From Lepidodermella squamata (Eukaryota > Gastrotricha): a stretch of 64,000 nucleotides of DNA. The position numbers and the translations under genes are program-made. Where the stretch lies: positions 992,001 to 1,056,000 of the forward strand of contig JBLDXI010000028.1 of NCBI GenBank assembly GCA_047495785.1, read 5' to 3'. Shown here piece by piece: positions 24,627 through 35,508 of the stretch (its first letter is position 1; each line of letters opens with the position of its first letter). The notes beneath the pieces were generated by a model. It was not told the DNA's origin, made no database searches, and was given only the letters and a program-made list of their open reading frames with translations.

Positions 24627-25022
24627 TTAAACATCTTGATTGTATGATTTCAATCATTCTGGTTATTTTCAAAGTAATAAAGCAAGTTGTTGCCGAAGCA
24701 CAAGTCTTTTCATGACAATTTCTGTTTTAAACTTAGAATAATTCCGGTGCCGTATACTGAAGATCCTATACTTACTGTACGTGCGATAATGCTAAGCACA
24801 TACTTGCAACTTGCAAGGAGTCTTGAGCTAGAATCCTAGCCGTTTATTTACCGAAAGCTATTCTTCAAATCGAATACTTATACGACTACGTTTCATTGGT
24901 ATAAAATTGGATAAACAAACCCGATAAGAATCCGCGTATTCGCGCGTGTAGTTTAAAATTTTGATAGCATTTTGAGTAGTAATATCGAATTTTAGTAAAA
25001 TCGTTATTACATTTTCGATAAA

Positions 25023-27193
25023 ATGAATTACGAAGTGACGTTTTCCATAGTCTTCCTCCCAATTCTCAGTGATGCCACTTCTGTTTGGAACTGGACTGAT
25101 GCTCCCTCAAGCTATTTGAAAGACCGCCTGTTTGAAGTATGCCCCATACTACGGGGCAATACACTGCCGTTCGACATGCAGCTGACATCGGAGAACTTCA
25201 GCCAGCCGCTCGCAACAGCATTCGCCTCGCAAGCCTGCACGATCGACAAAATTGACGATGTTCATATGAGGTAACTCAATAAATTTAGGCTTTTTCGATA
25301 CACCTTTTTTCATTTGCAATTTCATTATTTTTATTAAAGAAAAACGCGTTTATTTTTTCATGATCATCAGCGTATTCATTTAATTCATTTTCTTACTTTT
25401 TTCTACCTAAGAATTTACTCGATCTTCGAAGGTTCGCTGTATGCGAATACGAAACCCGAATGGGATGAATTATATATCAAATTGAAGCTAGATATATAAT
25501 CTTTTCAAATATGCGATCAGATCGGCAAAATCATTATTTGTTTCGCAGAAACTAAGCAGTAAGTAGAATGAACTGCAAAGATGTTTTCCTTGGGTAGTTT
25601 TTATATTTTATAGGTATAAGGCCCCTCCCTCCTCCCCAAAAACGATTAGAACAATCAGGCGAAGGTGATATCTCGAGTAGAAGCGATAGAACCTCAAAAA
25701 ATTTGGCTTTAGTAGCATTTTGGGCAATAGCTTACGCGGGTGCTGAGGTAGTTTTCACAAATATTGCTTTGGTTTCATCATGAAATGATGAAATTAGCGA
25801 AGACTAAGTAATAGAATAGTTCCTTAGCAGTTATTTGTTGAAAAATAAACATAATTGTAGGTAAAATCAGAAGAAACTTTCCGAACAACCAGTCGGCTAA
25901 AACGTTGAATACCTTCAATAACAAAATGGCATCCAGTCTTTTAATATCACAGCTAGATAGATCAGATCTCTAGCTTCAATTTGATATATAGTTCACCCCA
26001 TTCGGGTTTCGTATTCGCATACAGCGAACCTTCGAAGATCGAGTAAATTCTTAGGTAGAAAAAAGTAAGAAAATGAATTAAATGAATACGCTGATGATCA
26101 TGAAAAAATAAACGCGTGTTTCTTTAATAAAAATAATGAAATTGCAAAGGAAAAAAGGTGTAGCTATCAATAGTACGGTTCTTTAGTATCACCATCAATA
26201 TTTTCATGTGGTTGGCGTGGAATGTATCGTGTGGCCGTGACATTCGTGATGAGCTCCTGCCTGGCTATTCCAATTTGATACCGCAGTCTAAACAATCATC
26301 GATAGTTTTGCATGTTCCAAAAGAGGATGTTTGGTGGCCGGATATTCAGCATCTGAATCCTGTCGATGTTTCACGGCCATTTAGGAAGTAATTTTCATCA
26401 TTTAGGCTTAACACATTAAACACTATGGAAGCTATGCATTAACTGACCTGATTTTGTTGAATTTAGTGAGAGAACTGTCAACGTATATCCATTCCTACCG
26501 AAACCGAAGTTAAGAATCGATTACATTGGCCTAACTTCAACCAAATGTGATGGCTTCAATTATCAAAAGTTCCCCTTCGACACAGCTGTTTGCACTATGG
26601 AGTACGAGTTGGACTACGGCATGGATGTCATTACAATCTCGCTAGAAAGCGCAGCTCTTTATCCCGAATGCCGAGCCATCCACCCCGACGACATCTGGAC
26701 TTTCATCAGCTACAACGGCACATTGAAAGAGTTTAACAATTTCCATCACGTTACCGTGATGCTTGTGCTGAAGAGGAAGTACATGTACTACATTGGCAAT
26801 ATCTTTGTACCTGCTATGGGATTGTTCGTACTTCAAGTTTTCGGCTTGGTTATGCACCCGGCACACGCCGATCGGCCGACGTTTTGCGTGACGATCAATT
26901 TAGCTGTTGCTGTTTCACAGACGTTGGTTTCCAATTTAGTTCCAAGAACATCGCAACAGATTTACATCATTGAAATAATGATAGCTTATACAATTCTTTG
27001 CCTCTTGATTACAATGTACACCCTGGCGGCATGTTCAGCTGCTGAATCGAAAATGTTTCAGCGCAAGATTCGCTTGTTTTACGGACAACAATGTATTACG
27101 TTGATTCGTCTGCTTGATGCGATTGTAGCTTTCCTCGCGAGTACTGCCGCTTTGATTGTGCTTACATTTTATGGAATCTTGATGACTAGTTAA
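25023..27193 (+). CDS. Cys-loop ligand-gated ion channel subunit, paralogue 2
   Basis: Exons 25023-25270, 26187-26387 and 26467-27193 give 391 aa, with exactly the same intron positions and phases as paralogue 1. Domains: signal peptide, ligand-binding domain (VPKEDVWWPDIQHLNP; Cys loop CDGFNYQKFPFDTAVC, again 14 residues inside), then four membrane segments with the same short M3-M4 loop. Intron 1 is 916 bp against 114 bp in paralogue 1, because it carries an 860-bp transposon. A 105-bp stretch over the pre-M1/M1 region is identical in DNA to paralogue 1 while the rest has diverged. The adjacent, same-strand arrangement indicates local duplication. Confidence 0.88.
25301..26160. mobile_element. 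860-bp MITE with ~200-bp inverted repeats inside receptor intron
   Basis: The ends are inverted copies starting CACCTTTTTTC and continuing through TTTGCAATTTCATTATTTTT to the GAAGCTAGAT region, about 200 bp per arm. TA flanks both sides (25299-25300 and 26161-26162). It lies wholly within intron 1 of the second receptor gene and leaves the splice sites intact. The paralogous intron lacks it. Confidence 0.88.
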
Positions 27194-27638
27194 ACCTTGA
27201 AAATAAGGACCGCTCTAGATAGCTAAATGCGCCCTAATATTTTTGAAAAGGTCTGCCTTTCTCCGTTTCTATTTTACCACAGGTGCATGCAAGATAAATA
27301 AAAAAGACAGCCTGCAACCCTACAACTTCTTCGGGACATGAGACGTAACATTCACAAAAGCTCGAACACTTTTGCAGAGCAATGAGCATGTAAGTTTTGT
27401 TGACAGGCCAAGCTTGAGAAAACAATATTCTGGTCATACAAGTACGTTCAATTTTTCCTGTTGGATGAAAAAAACTCACATTAAAACATGTGAAAAGATA
27501 CTTAACACTGACAAGTACAAAATTCATGCAATTACGAGCTTGTTTTTTCTTAGTTGCCCTTGCGCTTCTGGCGGAACTAGCGGTACGATAATGCTATTTG
27601 CTTTTGGCTTTTTTGACTAGTCTATCATTCCGTCACAG

Positions 27639-30445
27639 GGGTCCCAAGTACAACAGACATGCTTACCCGGCTTGCAGTTCAAATGCACAAATGGGCAATG
27701 CATAACGTCCAACTTTAGGTGAGCTGAATCCTATCAGGGAAAAATAGCGCCCTTCATAGCTCGAAAATATCGAAATTCGAATCGCTTGCAACTCGCGATC
27801 CTTGAATAAATTCACTACCTATTTTGCTTTTCATCTCATAAACTAATAGATGCAACGGAATATGCGACTGCGATGATATGGTAGGTTCCACCTCATTTTT
27901 CTACGAGATTAATACCTATAATCTTTACCCTTAGAGCGACGAGGAGCAATGCCAAGCATGTGTTAGCAATGCTTTCTTATGCAACAACAAACGATGCATC
28001 CGACCTGCTTACGTCTGCGACTACGCCAACGATTGTGGCGATAATTCCGACGAAACCAACTCCAAATGCGTGAAATGCTCAGGTTTCCAATGCCGCCGTA
28101 GCAATCGTTGCTTGAAAAACGTAACTGCCGACCGTTGCGATGGTTTTGACGATTGTGGTGATGGCGGTAGCGACGAAGAAGCTTGCGATCGATGCCAGGG
28201 CAATACAACATTCTTTTGCCCGAAGAGCCGGCGCTGCATCTTCGCTTCGCAACGCTGTGATGGCAAATTGCAATGTGGATTAAACGATACAAGCGACGAA
28301 ACGAATTGTCCGGTTGTTCGATGTGAGTCGAGTTATCAGTTTGCCTGTTCTAGTCGCACTCAGTGCATCTTCATGGGCGATCGCTGTGACGGTAAAAAAG
28401 ATTGTTTGGATGGCAGTGACGAGGTGAATTGCACTTGCCGCGATCCAAAACGGGAGTTCAAGTGCGGCAACAACCTGTGTATTTCCATGAGTAAGCGGTG
28501 CGATGGGCGCATCGATTGTGCCGTAACTGGGGACGACGAGCTGAATTGCACGGCGGCGGATGGTTGCACTGCTTTGGCTGCGTCGAAGAATGTTACGCTT
28601 CAAGCACTGTTCCAATGTGCTAATGGCCGGTGCATCGAGGCTCGACGGCGATGCAACAGGTTTATATCACTAGACAGTATGTAACGCGCTACACGAGTGC
28701 TCGAAAAGTGTCGTACCCGGGGATTGAACCCGGGCTGCCTTTCTGAGAAGGCACGGCTCTAACCTTTGAGCCACCATGGCCGACACGCACTCAGTGTTCG
28801 CTTGCGCGGTTGTAAGGGGACCAGGAGGAGAGATGGGAGGTGGACTCGCTCCCTATACAGTAAGATACTATAGTATTAAAAACAATCCCCGGAATATTCG
28901 ATTTATAGGATGTATAGGACAGTTCGATGAAGTATAAAAATTGCATTGCTTCCGAAGAAACCCCATACCCTGGTCAATTCCCTTGGAAAAGCCCTTTCGT
29001 TCAAGTTTCTAATTTTTGCTTTCCTGCCCTAATCATGTAAATTCGGAGGCTGAGCTCATAGAATCAGTCCTTACGATGTGTATTTTACTTCCTCTCAATT
29101 TAGCTTTGAATTTCAGCATTGATGATTGTGCCGATGGCTCAGACGAGAAAAATTGCAAGCCGTGCGATTTGGTGACTAGTTTTCAATGCAAGACCGGTGG
29201 TTGTATCAACAAAATGTTCTTGTAAAGTCTTGCCAATTTCCTCCTATTCTTCCCAATTCCTCGTAATTTTCGCATAGGTGTGACGGCGAAAGGGATTGCT
29301 TTGACGGTTCGGACGAAGAGAACTGCACCGGTGGCTGCAAGGCTAACGCATTCTTATGCGCCAATAAGCGATGCATCTCCTCGAATCAACTGTGCGACAA
29401 ATCTGACGACTGCGGCGATAGATCGGATGAATCAGCACAAACATGCCGTTGCTTGAACTCAACAACCGAATTTCAATGCAGAACAACCGGAACAGTAAAA
29501 CAATGCATTCCGATATCGAAACGCTGCGACGGCGTCGTTGATTGCCTAGACGACTCCTACCTAAGCGATGAGCGTAACTGCGATAAATGCGCCGCTGGGG
29601 CTTTCCTATGCGTTAAAGAGCGGAAATGCGTCAAAGGCTGCGATGTTTGCGATGGGGTTGCTCAATGTTCAGACAAATCTGACGAAGCATCCTGCAAAGA
29701 CTGTGATTATCAATGTCGTCGGGCTAATGCCACCGCCTGTTTGAAGAACTACCAAATCTGCGATGGGTTCAACGACTGTGATTCTGGCGAGGATGAGCAG
29801 TCTTGTTCAAGGTGTCTCGGCAATGGCTATCGATGCCCGAATTCAACTCGATGCATCCGCGGCAGTGTTATCTGCGATGGGAAATCAGACTGTCCTGATG
29901 GTTCGGACGAAGATTCTTGCGGATGTTGGCGCGGGGCGAAGTTCCGCTGCGGCGATAACTCATGCATCTGGCTTAACTACATATGCGACGGTGTCAAAGA
30001 TTGCGCAGATAATTCTGATGAACAAAACTGCGCCTACTACGAGAAGTTACTCGGGGATTCGCCTTATTCCTGTGCGAATGGGCAGAAGGTTAGGAAAGAT
30101 GCTAAATGCGATGGCATCGTCCAATGTCGTGATAAATCCGACGAGGCTGATTGCGGTTCAATGTGTTCAAATGGAGGATTTCGCTGCCAGAATGGGCGAT
30201 GTTTGACTCAGTTTAAAGACTGTCTTGAAGCTGATGCTTGTCTGGTTCGTTGTAATGAGGCTAAAGCAGCTTGCCCAGCGTGTCGGCCATTGCTGAGATC
30301 GAATGGAACGAGGACTTACGAGGTTGCGATGCGCCACTGCGATAACTGTCAGTGCTACCCGGCCGCGAAATGGCAGGACGGATATCGAGATTGTGACGAT
30401 GGCAGTGACGAATGTGTTGCTGATAGCATGAAAGGACCTCTCTAG
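27639..30445 (+). CDS. LDL-receptor class A repeat protein (N-terminus not found)
   Basis: Five exons join in frame: 27639-27718, 27850-27880, 27935-28659, 29117-29221 and 29278-30445 (about 702 aa). The product is almost entirely LDLa modules, about 15 good ones plus one or two degenerate at the end. Each has the C..F.C....C....CDG..DC.DGSDE..C pattern that forms a calcium cage. No EGF module, YWTD propeller, transmembrane segment or NPxY tail follows; the protein ends DGSDECVADSMKGPL. Many modules are linked without spacer. The first visible exon starts inside a module after an acceptor (CGTCACAG), so the signal peptide exon is upstream and unidentified. Extracellular role inferred from the fold; ligand unknown. 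Intron 3 contains a tRNA-like sequence. Confidence 0.85.
28708..28786 (-). tRNA. tRNA-like sequence inside an intron, isotype uncertain
   Basis: On the minus strand there is an A box (TGGCTCAAAGG), a B box within CCCGGGTTCAATCCCCGGG with a perfect T arm, and an anticodon stem TGCCT/AGGCA. The anticodon loop would be 8 nt (TCTCAGAA) and lacks the invariant U33 spacing. The acceptor stem has mismatches. It is probably a tRNA pseudogene or tRNA-derived element in intron 3 of the LDLa gene, opposite in strand. Confidence 0.5.
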
Positions 30446-30816
30446 ACCTTTTACCTCTGTCAAATAAAACATAATCGCGGATTTAGTTTCTGATTTTTCT
30501 TCCATAATTGACTACATTGTTGCAAAGCAGAGAAAATGATTCTTTAAGGATCCATCCACTTTAAGGTCCTCTCGTTCCTGCAAAGAGTGCATGTGGATAT
30601 TCTGAACTGCGGATTTAGTAAAAATTGGCGGATTCATGCAGATTACGAACAATGAATGGACACGTAAATAGTAGTGTCAGTGCAACACGTGCAAAAACTT
30701 AGATTTGATGTTTTTTCGGCTCAATTGTTCTGAAGCTCTGCTAGTGAGCAACATAATTCGACTCAATATTAGAGTTTATCATTTTAGATTTTGTGTTGTT
30801 ATAGCTAATTCATAAA

Positions 30817-32572
30817 ATGGCGAGCCAGTCTAAAACCGATGAAGCTAACCGCCGATTGAAGGCCACAGCGAACCTGCCCCCTTACTTGGTCGATGAAATT
30901 TTCGGGAAACGACGTTACATAGTTTTCTGCTTTGAGCTATGCTCAATGGCTCATATTAAAGCAGCGCTGCCTTTAGCTCGTGAGCTGGCTGATCGAGGTC
31001 ATGAAATCGCATTTGCCTCGCCAAGCGTCTTCAGGTACGACCGATGGTTTGACAAAGCCAGTCCATCTTGTCCCTTCTCCAAGTTCATCACTCTGAAAAC
31101 AACGCATGAGTACTATGGGCTGACTCCGGAAGTACCAATGGATAAAGCTTTCCATAAGCTGCATCATGACATTCCGCCTGGTTACAACGGTAAATAAAAG
31201 CATCATTCAACGCCTCGAACTGTGTTGAGAAAATTCTATTTTCTTTTCAGGGTGGAGCTTTATGGCCGCAAACACGCTAATCCGCCTTGAATATCTCTAC
31301 GAAGGAGTATTTCTGTCTTTGAAGGAAGAATTTGCCACCAGGAAGCCAGATTTAATCGTCAGTGATTGGCTCGCAATGGGAACTTTCGACTTTTGCAAAG
31401 CCTCCAACATTCCCTACGTCATTTCAATTTCACATTCGAACACGGATTTCATCCCGAATGCACCTTACATCCCTACGATTACAAGTGGTGAAACGGTTGA
31501 ATCGATTTCGTACTCGAAACGAGCTCTGGATTTCTTCGTTGGACCTTTGATAAAAAATTACAATTTCTATCCGGTTTTGTTAAAAATCAATCGAATTCGT
31601 GCGAAGCTTGGGGCGCCAATTTCTTACGATTGGTCATTTTCGTATCGCCGGAAACACATCTTCGTGGCTAATTATTTCGGCCTGGAACCTGTTCGCTACA
31701 TGTCACCCTTCGTCCACGTTGTAGGGCCAGTGATTCTTGACGAAACTGATACTGCGAAATCGAAGATTGGCGACGATTTGAAACGTTGGCTGGACGAAAT
31801 TGCTAGCAAGAAGGAAAGCGTTGTCCTGATGGTTTTCGGCTCCTTGACAACTCACAAGCCTGCAATCACAAAGCGGTTACTGTCGGGTATTTTATTCGAA
31901 AAACCAGGGCTGAAATGTGGGGCCGGAGAATTCCCGACTTCGACCGAACATTTATCGCAGGGTGTTCACGTTTTATGGGCATCATGCGGGGCGAAAATTG
32001 ACGAAATTCTTCCGAAAGAAGTTTCGGCTAATCCAGGAAAGTTTCATTTGAAAATTGTTGACTGGGTGCCGCAGATTGCTGTTTTGAATCACCCTGCTGT
32101 GAAGCTTTTCATCACTCATGGAGGGGCTGAGAGTCAGCTTGAAGCCACTCGAGCTGCTAAACCTGTTCTTGTCTACCCTGGCTTCTACGACCAGTCTTAC
32201 CAAGCTACAAAAGCTGTCGAACTTGGCTACGGCGATAAATTGTCGCCACGAGATAAGTTGACTGCCGTGGAAGTTTGCGAAAAATCAAAGCGATTGATCA
32301 AGCGTTACAATGAAGATGTTGAGTTTCGTAAGCTTTTGGATAGATTTGCGAAGGTTGCCTTCTACGGCACGTGTCGGCCGCAAAAGGCCGCTGATATTGT
32401 CGAAATGGAGGCGGACGTAGGCTCAGACCATCTGCGACCTGCTGAGGACGATGTGTCACAAATCAAAAGATACAATATTGATGTTCTTGTTCCGTTTTGT
32501 GTGCTGACTACTTCTGTTTCTCTCTATTTATGGAAGAATGGCGTTGCCTCTAAATTTGAAAGATTTTTCTGA
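30817..32572 (+). CDS. UDP-glycosyltransferase (UGT)
   Basis: UGTs transfer a sugar from a UDP-sugar to lipophilic acceptors in detoxification or signalling. There are two exons, 30817-31189 and 31251-32572, joining in phase to give 564 aa. The donor-sugar signature is clear: VDWVPQIAVLNHPAVKLF, then ITHGGAESQLEA and YPGFYDQ. The acceptor half begins FELCSMAHIKAALPLARELA, with the histidine at the catalytic position typical of the family. The protein starts with a hydrophilic 25-residue segment rather than a signal peptide, unlike most animal ER-lumen UGTs. A hydrophobic segment near the C-terminus (VLVPFCVLTTSVSLYLW) could be a membrane anchor. Start ATG at 30817 is the first in frame. Confidence 0.88.
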
Positions 32573-32967
32573 TGAAGGCGCGAATAAAGATGAGGCTTGA
32601 GATTTGGCCATTTTGTTTCTTTTTTCACTGCTTTAAACAATCGGCAAAGGAGAGAAATCATGTTCAAAGGTGTATCTTCATCATAGCGAAGTATAATCGC
32701 CAGAAAATCCATAACTTCAACAACTGCCAGGGTTGCTTCCAGGTGGGATTCCTGCTTTGGCCAAGCGTTTATAATTTCCATCCGTGAAAAAATGTTCGAA
32801 ACGGTTTTAATTTTGTTGGCAAACGCAGAAATTGACGAATCCGATCAAGCTCTGCGCGTGATTATAAATTCCACTCACCCAGCTCTTGCTTAAGCCTTCG
32901 AGTCATGCTATTTTCAAGGTGATCTGTGGAGTGGAGTAAAAAAAAGCTCAGAGCGAAAAATGATTCT

Positions 32968-33050
32968 ACCAGAGGTGGGGTTCGAACCCACGCGGGATTA
33001 CTCCCATCAGATCTTAAGTCTGACCTCTTAAACCACTCGAGCACTCTGGT
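32968..33050 (-). tRNA. tRNA-Leu(UAA)
   Basis: 83 nt. Acceptor stem ACCAGAG pairs with CTCTGGT. The D arm contains CTCGAGTGGTTTAAGAG, the anticodon loop is CTTAAGA (anticodon TAA), a class II variable arm is present, and the T arm is GGGTTCGAACCC. A T-run follows the 3' end on the minus strand, as for pol III termination. Confidence 0.93.
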
Positions 33051-33496
33051 TTGTTGAAAATGGCTTAAGCTTTTTGTATTATAATATAGTCCTAAAACTC
33101 AAACCCCCAATCATCCGACAACTCACTTTAATCACAACGTGATAATGAGCGGACATCCGAAAAAGCAGTCACAGAATCATGTAAAGAAATAGGGTGAAGT
33201 TGAACATAAGAGAAACGATGAAGACGATTGCAAACAATATTAAGTCATAAATTCGAATCAAAGAAAAGCGCTTCGCACGAGGTAGCAATCTCAACTTTAC
33301 ACCCGCTGTAAACGAATCCCGCCGAGCGAAGTCACATGAAAGCAGCGAGTAGATAGTAATTATCATGCCCAGTACAATCTGGCCACTGATCATGATTGAA
33401 ATGTAAGGTGTCTCTGACGATTTAGGAAGCGAGTCGCCGATGACCGATTGTAATATGACAAAAGCCATAAGAACTGTTATGCTGTAGGAAGCTCGC

Positions 33497-34276
33497 TCAG
33501 GAAATCGTGGCGGCTGTACTAACACGTTCATCGACGATAGCATTTATTACATCGCGCAGCTGTTCAGCTGTTATCGCGTTAACGCCTGTTTCGGCGGCCT
33601 TACTACCGCTAGCAATAGCAATATCCTGCTCGTCTTCGGCAATTTTTAAGAGTTGAGCAAAAGTGAGCGACGAGTTAGCTTTTCTTTTGGCAATCAATTT
33701 CCGCTTAATCGCGCCTTCAGTGACACCATTCACGAAAAGAGCGCAAAATGGCAGAGATTTAACGTAATCTGAAGCAGTATCAGGATAAGCTTTATGAGCC
33801 AAATCATACAAAGAAGCACCAAAATCCAACACACTTTCGCCTTGTAACTGTTTACGCGCGAGTAATTTCGCCTCAAAACTTGATTCATCACCTTGAATAC
33901 CGAAATGTTTTAGTAATTTCAAGCGAGCAACGTCATACGTCAAAGGATGAGCATCAGCAGTGCCTTGAAGGCAGGATAAGAAAAGATGAGCTGAACGTGG
34001 TAAGATAGGTTTAAGCGCAGACAACTTTTCATCATCCATAGTAACACCACGAGACTTACAAGCGACCTCAAAGCGATCGAGAAAAGACTCGAAATCCTCT
34101 CCTAAAGTATACGGGTCAGGCCATGGGTTAGCGACGACAGTAGGTACAGAGACCTTTAATTTTGACTTTAACGCTGAGGCTAAAATTTCTACTGCATCGG
34201 CAGTTAATTTTCCTTCGTCATCGACAATGGCTTGAGACATTGATAAAAGTAGAAGAGAAAAATAGCGAAAAATCAA
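33497..34276 (-). mobile_element. Retrotransposon gag ORF (Ty3/gypsy-like), 3'-truncated
   Basis: A 259-aa ORF starts at an ATG inside the frame (MSQAIVDDEGKLTADAVEIL). It shows capsid-type gag features, with a PYTLGEDFESFLDRFEVAC start to the capsid helices, a KLLKHFG segment and a LTFAQLLKIAEDEQ helix. There is no zinc knuckle, protease or reverse transcriptase; the ORF ends at the receptor sequence. A leader with primer-binding site and LTR-like sequence lies upstream. It is a truncated insertion inside the third receptor gene. Confidence 0.75.
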
Positions 34277-34604
34277 CAGAATGAAGGTAAAATTAAGGTG
34301 GATTTGTAAGGTAAAATTAGAATCTACGGCGAGAGAAAATCAGCTGAGATTGCAAGATGAAATCAAATCCAAAGAGAAATCAAGGTAAATTGAGAATTAA
34401 AAGGTAAAATTTGGACACTTCAAATATTGAAAAACTACTGTTACCAATTTAAGCTAAAATTTTACCCAAAACCCTGCAAAGAGGCATGCTCGGCACGATC
34501 GACGAATAGCGCGAACTGGAAACACGAACAGGATACTCGAACAGCAGCGGCTATCTCGCACGAATTGATGAAAGTCGAGGGCGGGCACGAAGTACGCTGC
34601 CACC

Positions 34605-34740
34605 AATGTAAAGTACCACCAAAACAAAGTTTGTTCCAAAACCGAAATCTTTATTCTGCCTCTTTTTTTTCTTTTCCTAAACGACCTCTATCCGGGAGCA
34701 CATGGCTCGTGACCCGCCGGTAATAATAATCGGTATTATA
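34605..34740 (-). repeat. Probable LTR 3' part and primer-binding site
   Basis: On the minus strand, TTTACA is followed by TTGGTGGCAGCGTAC, a typical primer-binding site that would pair with a tRNA 3' end ending in CGCTGCCACCA. Upstream lies AATAAAGATTTCGG, compatible with an LTR polyadenylation signal. The outer LTR border (near TGTTTTATAATACCG) is tentative. A second LTR is not found. Confidence 0.5.
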
Positions 34741-35239
34741 AAACAGTATTATTATAAGTAGTAATAAATTGCATCTAATATTTGGCGGCGACATTACAAG
34801 TGGTTCTGAGTAATTCCTAACAGGTCTTGTTTTCGACATCAGGCTACATTTTGAGTAAAGCCAGTTCTTTAATTGTTCCTCCAAAGGAAAGAACTGGTCG
34901 AACTGGCACTTTGAGACGGTAAGCTGTAGTATAATTATTGATGCAACTATCAGAGAGAGGAAAGTAAAACGCATAGTTTAAGGTAGAACTCTAACTCCCT
35001 GTTACGTTAAGACTCTCATCAGCAATTCTCAATAATTACCACAGAAATCTATGTCTGCTGTGCTTAATTATTCGCTGTCTCAAGACCCAGGTTGAGGACG
35101 TCTGAAGTTCATAGGTAGTGCAAAAGCGTCATCTGGAATTTTATTGATCTCGTTCTTGGAAAAAAGATACATATTAAGATAAAGTACAAGAGAACTCAAT
35201 TTTAGCGGTTGTTTAAAGACTCCTGGATCCTTCCTTTTA

Positions 35240-35355
35240 CAGGGCGTTCGCGTAATAATACTCTTCTAAAAATAGCTTTGCTACTTTTTGCATACATTTT
35301 AGCTTTTTTGTAGCTATTTTTAGCTCACCCAGAGTATTATTACGCGAACGCCCTG
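35240..35355. mobile_element. 116-bp TA-flanked inverted-repeat MITE
   Basis: The first and last 25 or so bases are inverted copies beginning CAGGGCGTTCGCGTAATA. TA flanks each end (35238-35239 and 35356-35357). The whole would fold into one hairpin. No coding content. Confidence 0.85.
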
Positions 35356-35508
35356 TACTTGTCACTCATCGATTCCTCGATTGTCCACTTGAATCTTATG
35401 AAGGATGAAGGGAGATCCTCTCTGGCCAAAAATATCGCTTTTGAGAAAAAACTTGATTCCGTTATTGCATTGAGGATTGGAGTGGTTGTAGACGTCAAAA
35501 ATGATTTT

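Larger units (their letters stand above)
33169..34974 (-). pseudogene. Third Cys-loop receptor gene, split by an LTR element
   Basis: The 5' part (34974 to about 34775) encodes a signal peptide and the start of the ligand-binding domain, including FFPLEEQLKNWLYSKC and NYSEPLV, comparable to the first exon of the two intact receptors. The 3' part (about 33540 to 33169) encodes M2 (RASYSITVLMAFVILQSVIG), M3 and M4 (IRIYDLILFAIVFIVSLMF) and a natural end. Everything between, including WWPD, the Cys loop and M1, is absent. In its place is the gag and leader of an LTR retrotransposon in the same orientation. The gene therefore cannot make a receptor. Its M2 looks closer to ordinary receptors than those of the other two. 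Confidence 0.75.

Noticed and set aside
28708-28786. tRNA-Sec (anticodon TCA)
   Set aside because: TCA can be read in the loop, but the molecule lacks the long variable arm and the length of tRNA-Sec, and U33 would be missing.
32862-33044. Minus-strand ORF beginning MLEWFKRSDLRSDG
   Set aside because: Translation of the tRNA-Leu gene; the same artefact occurs at the second copy (35340-35585).
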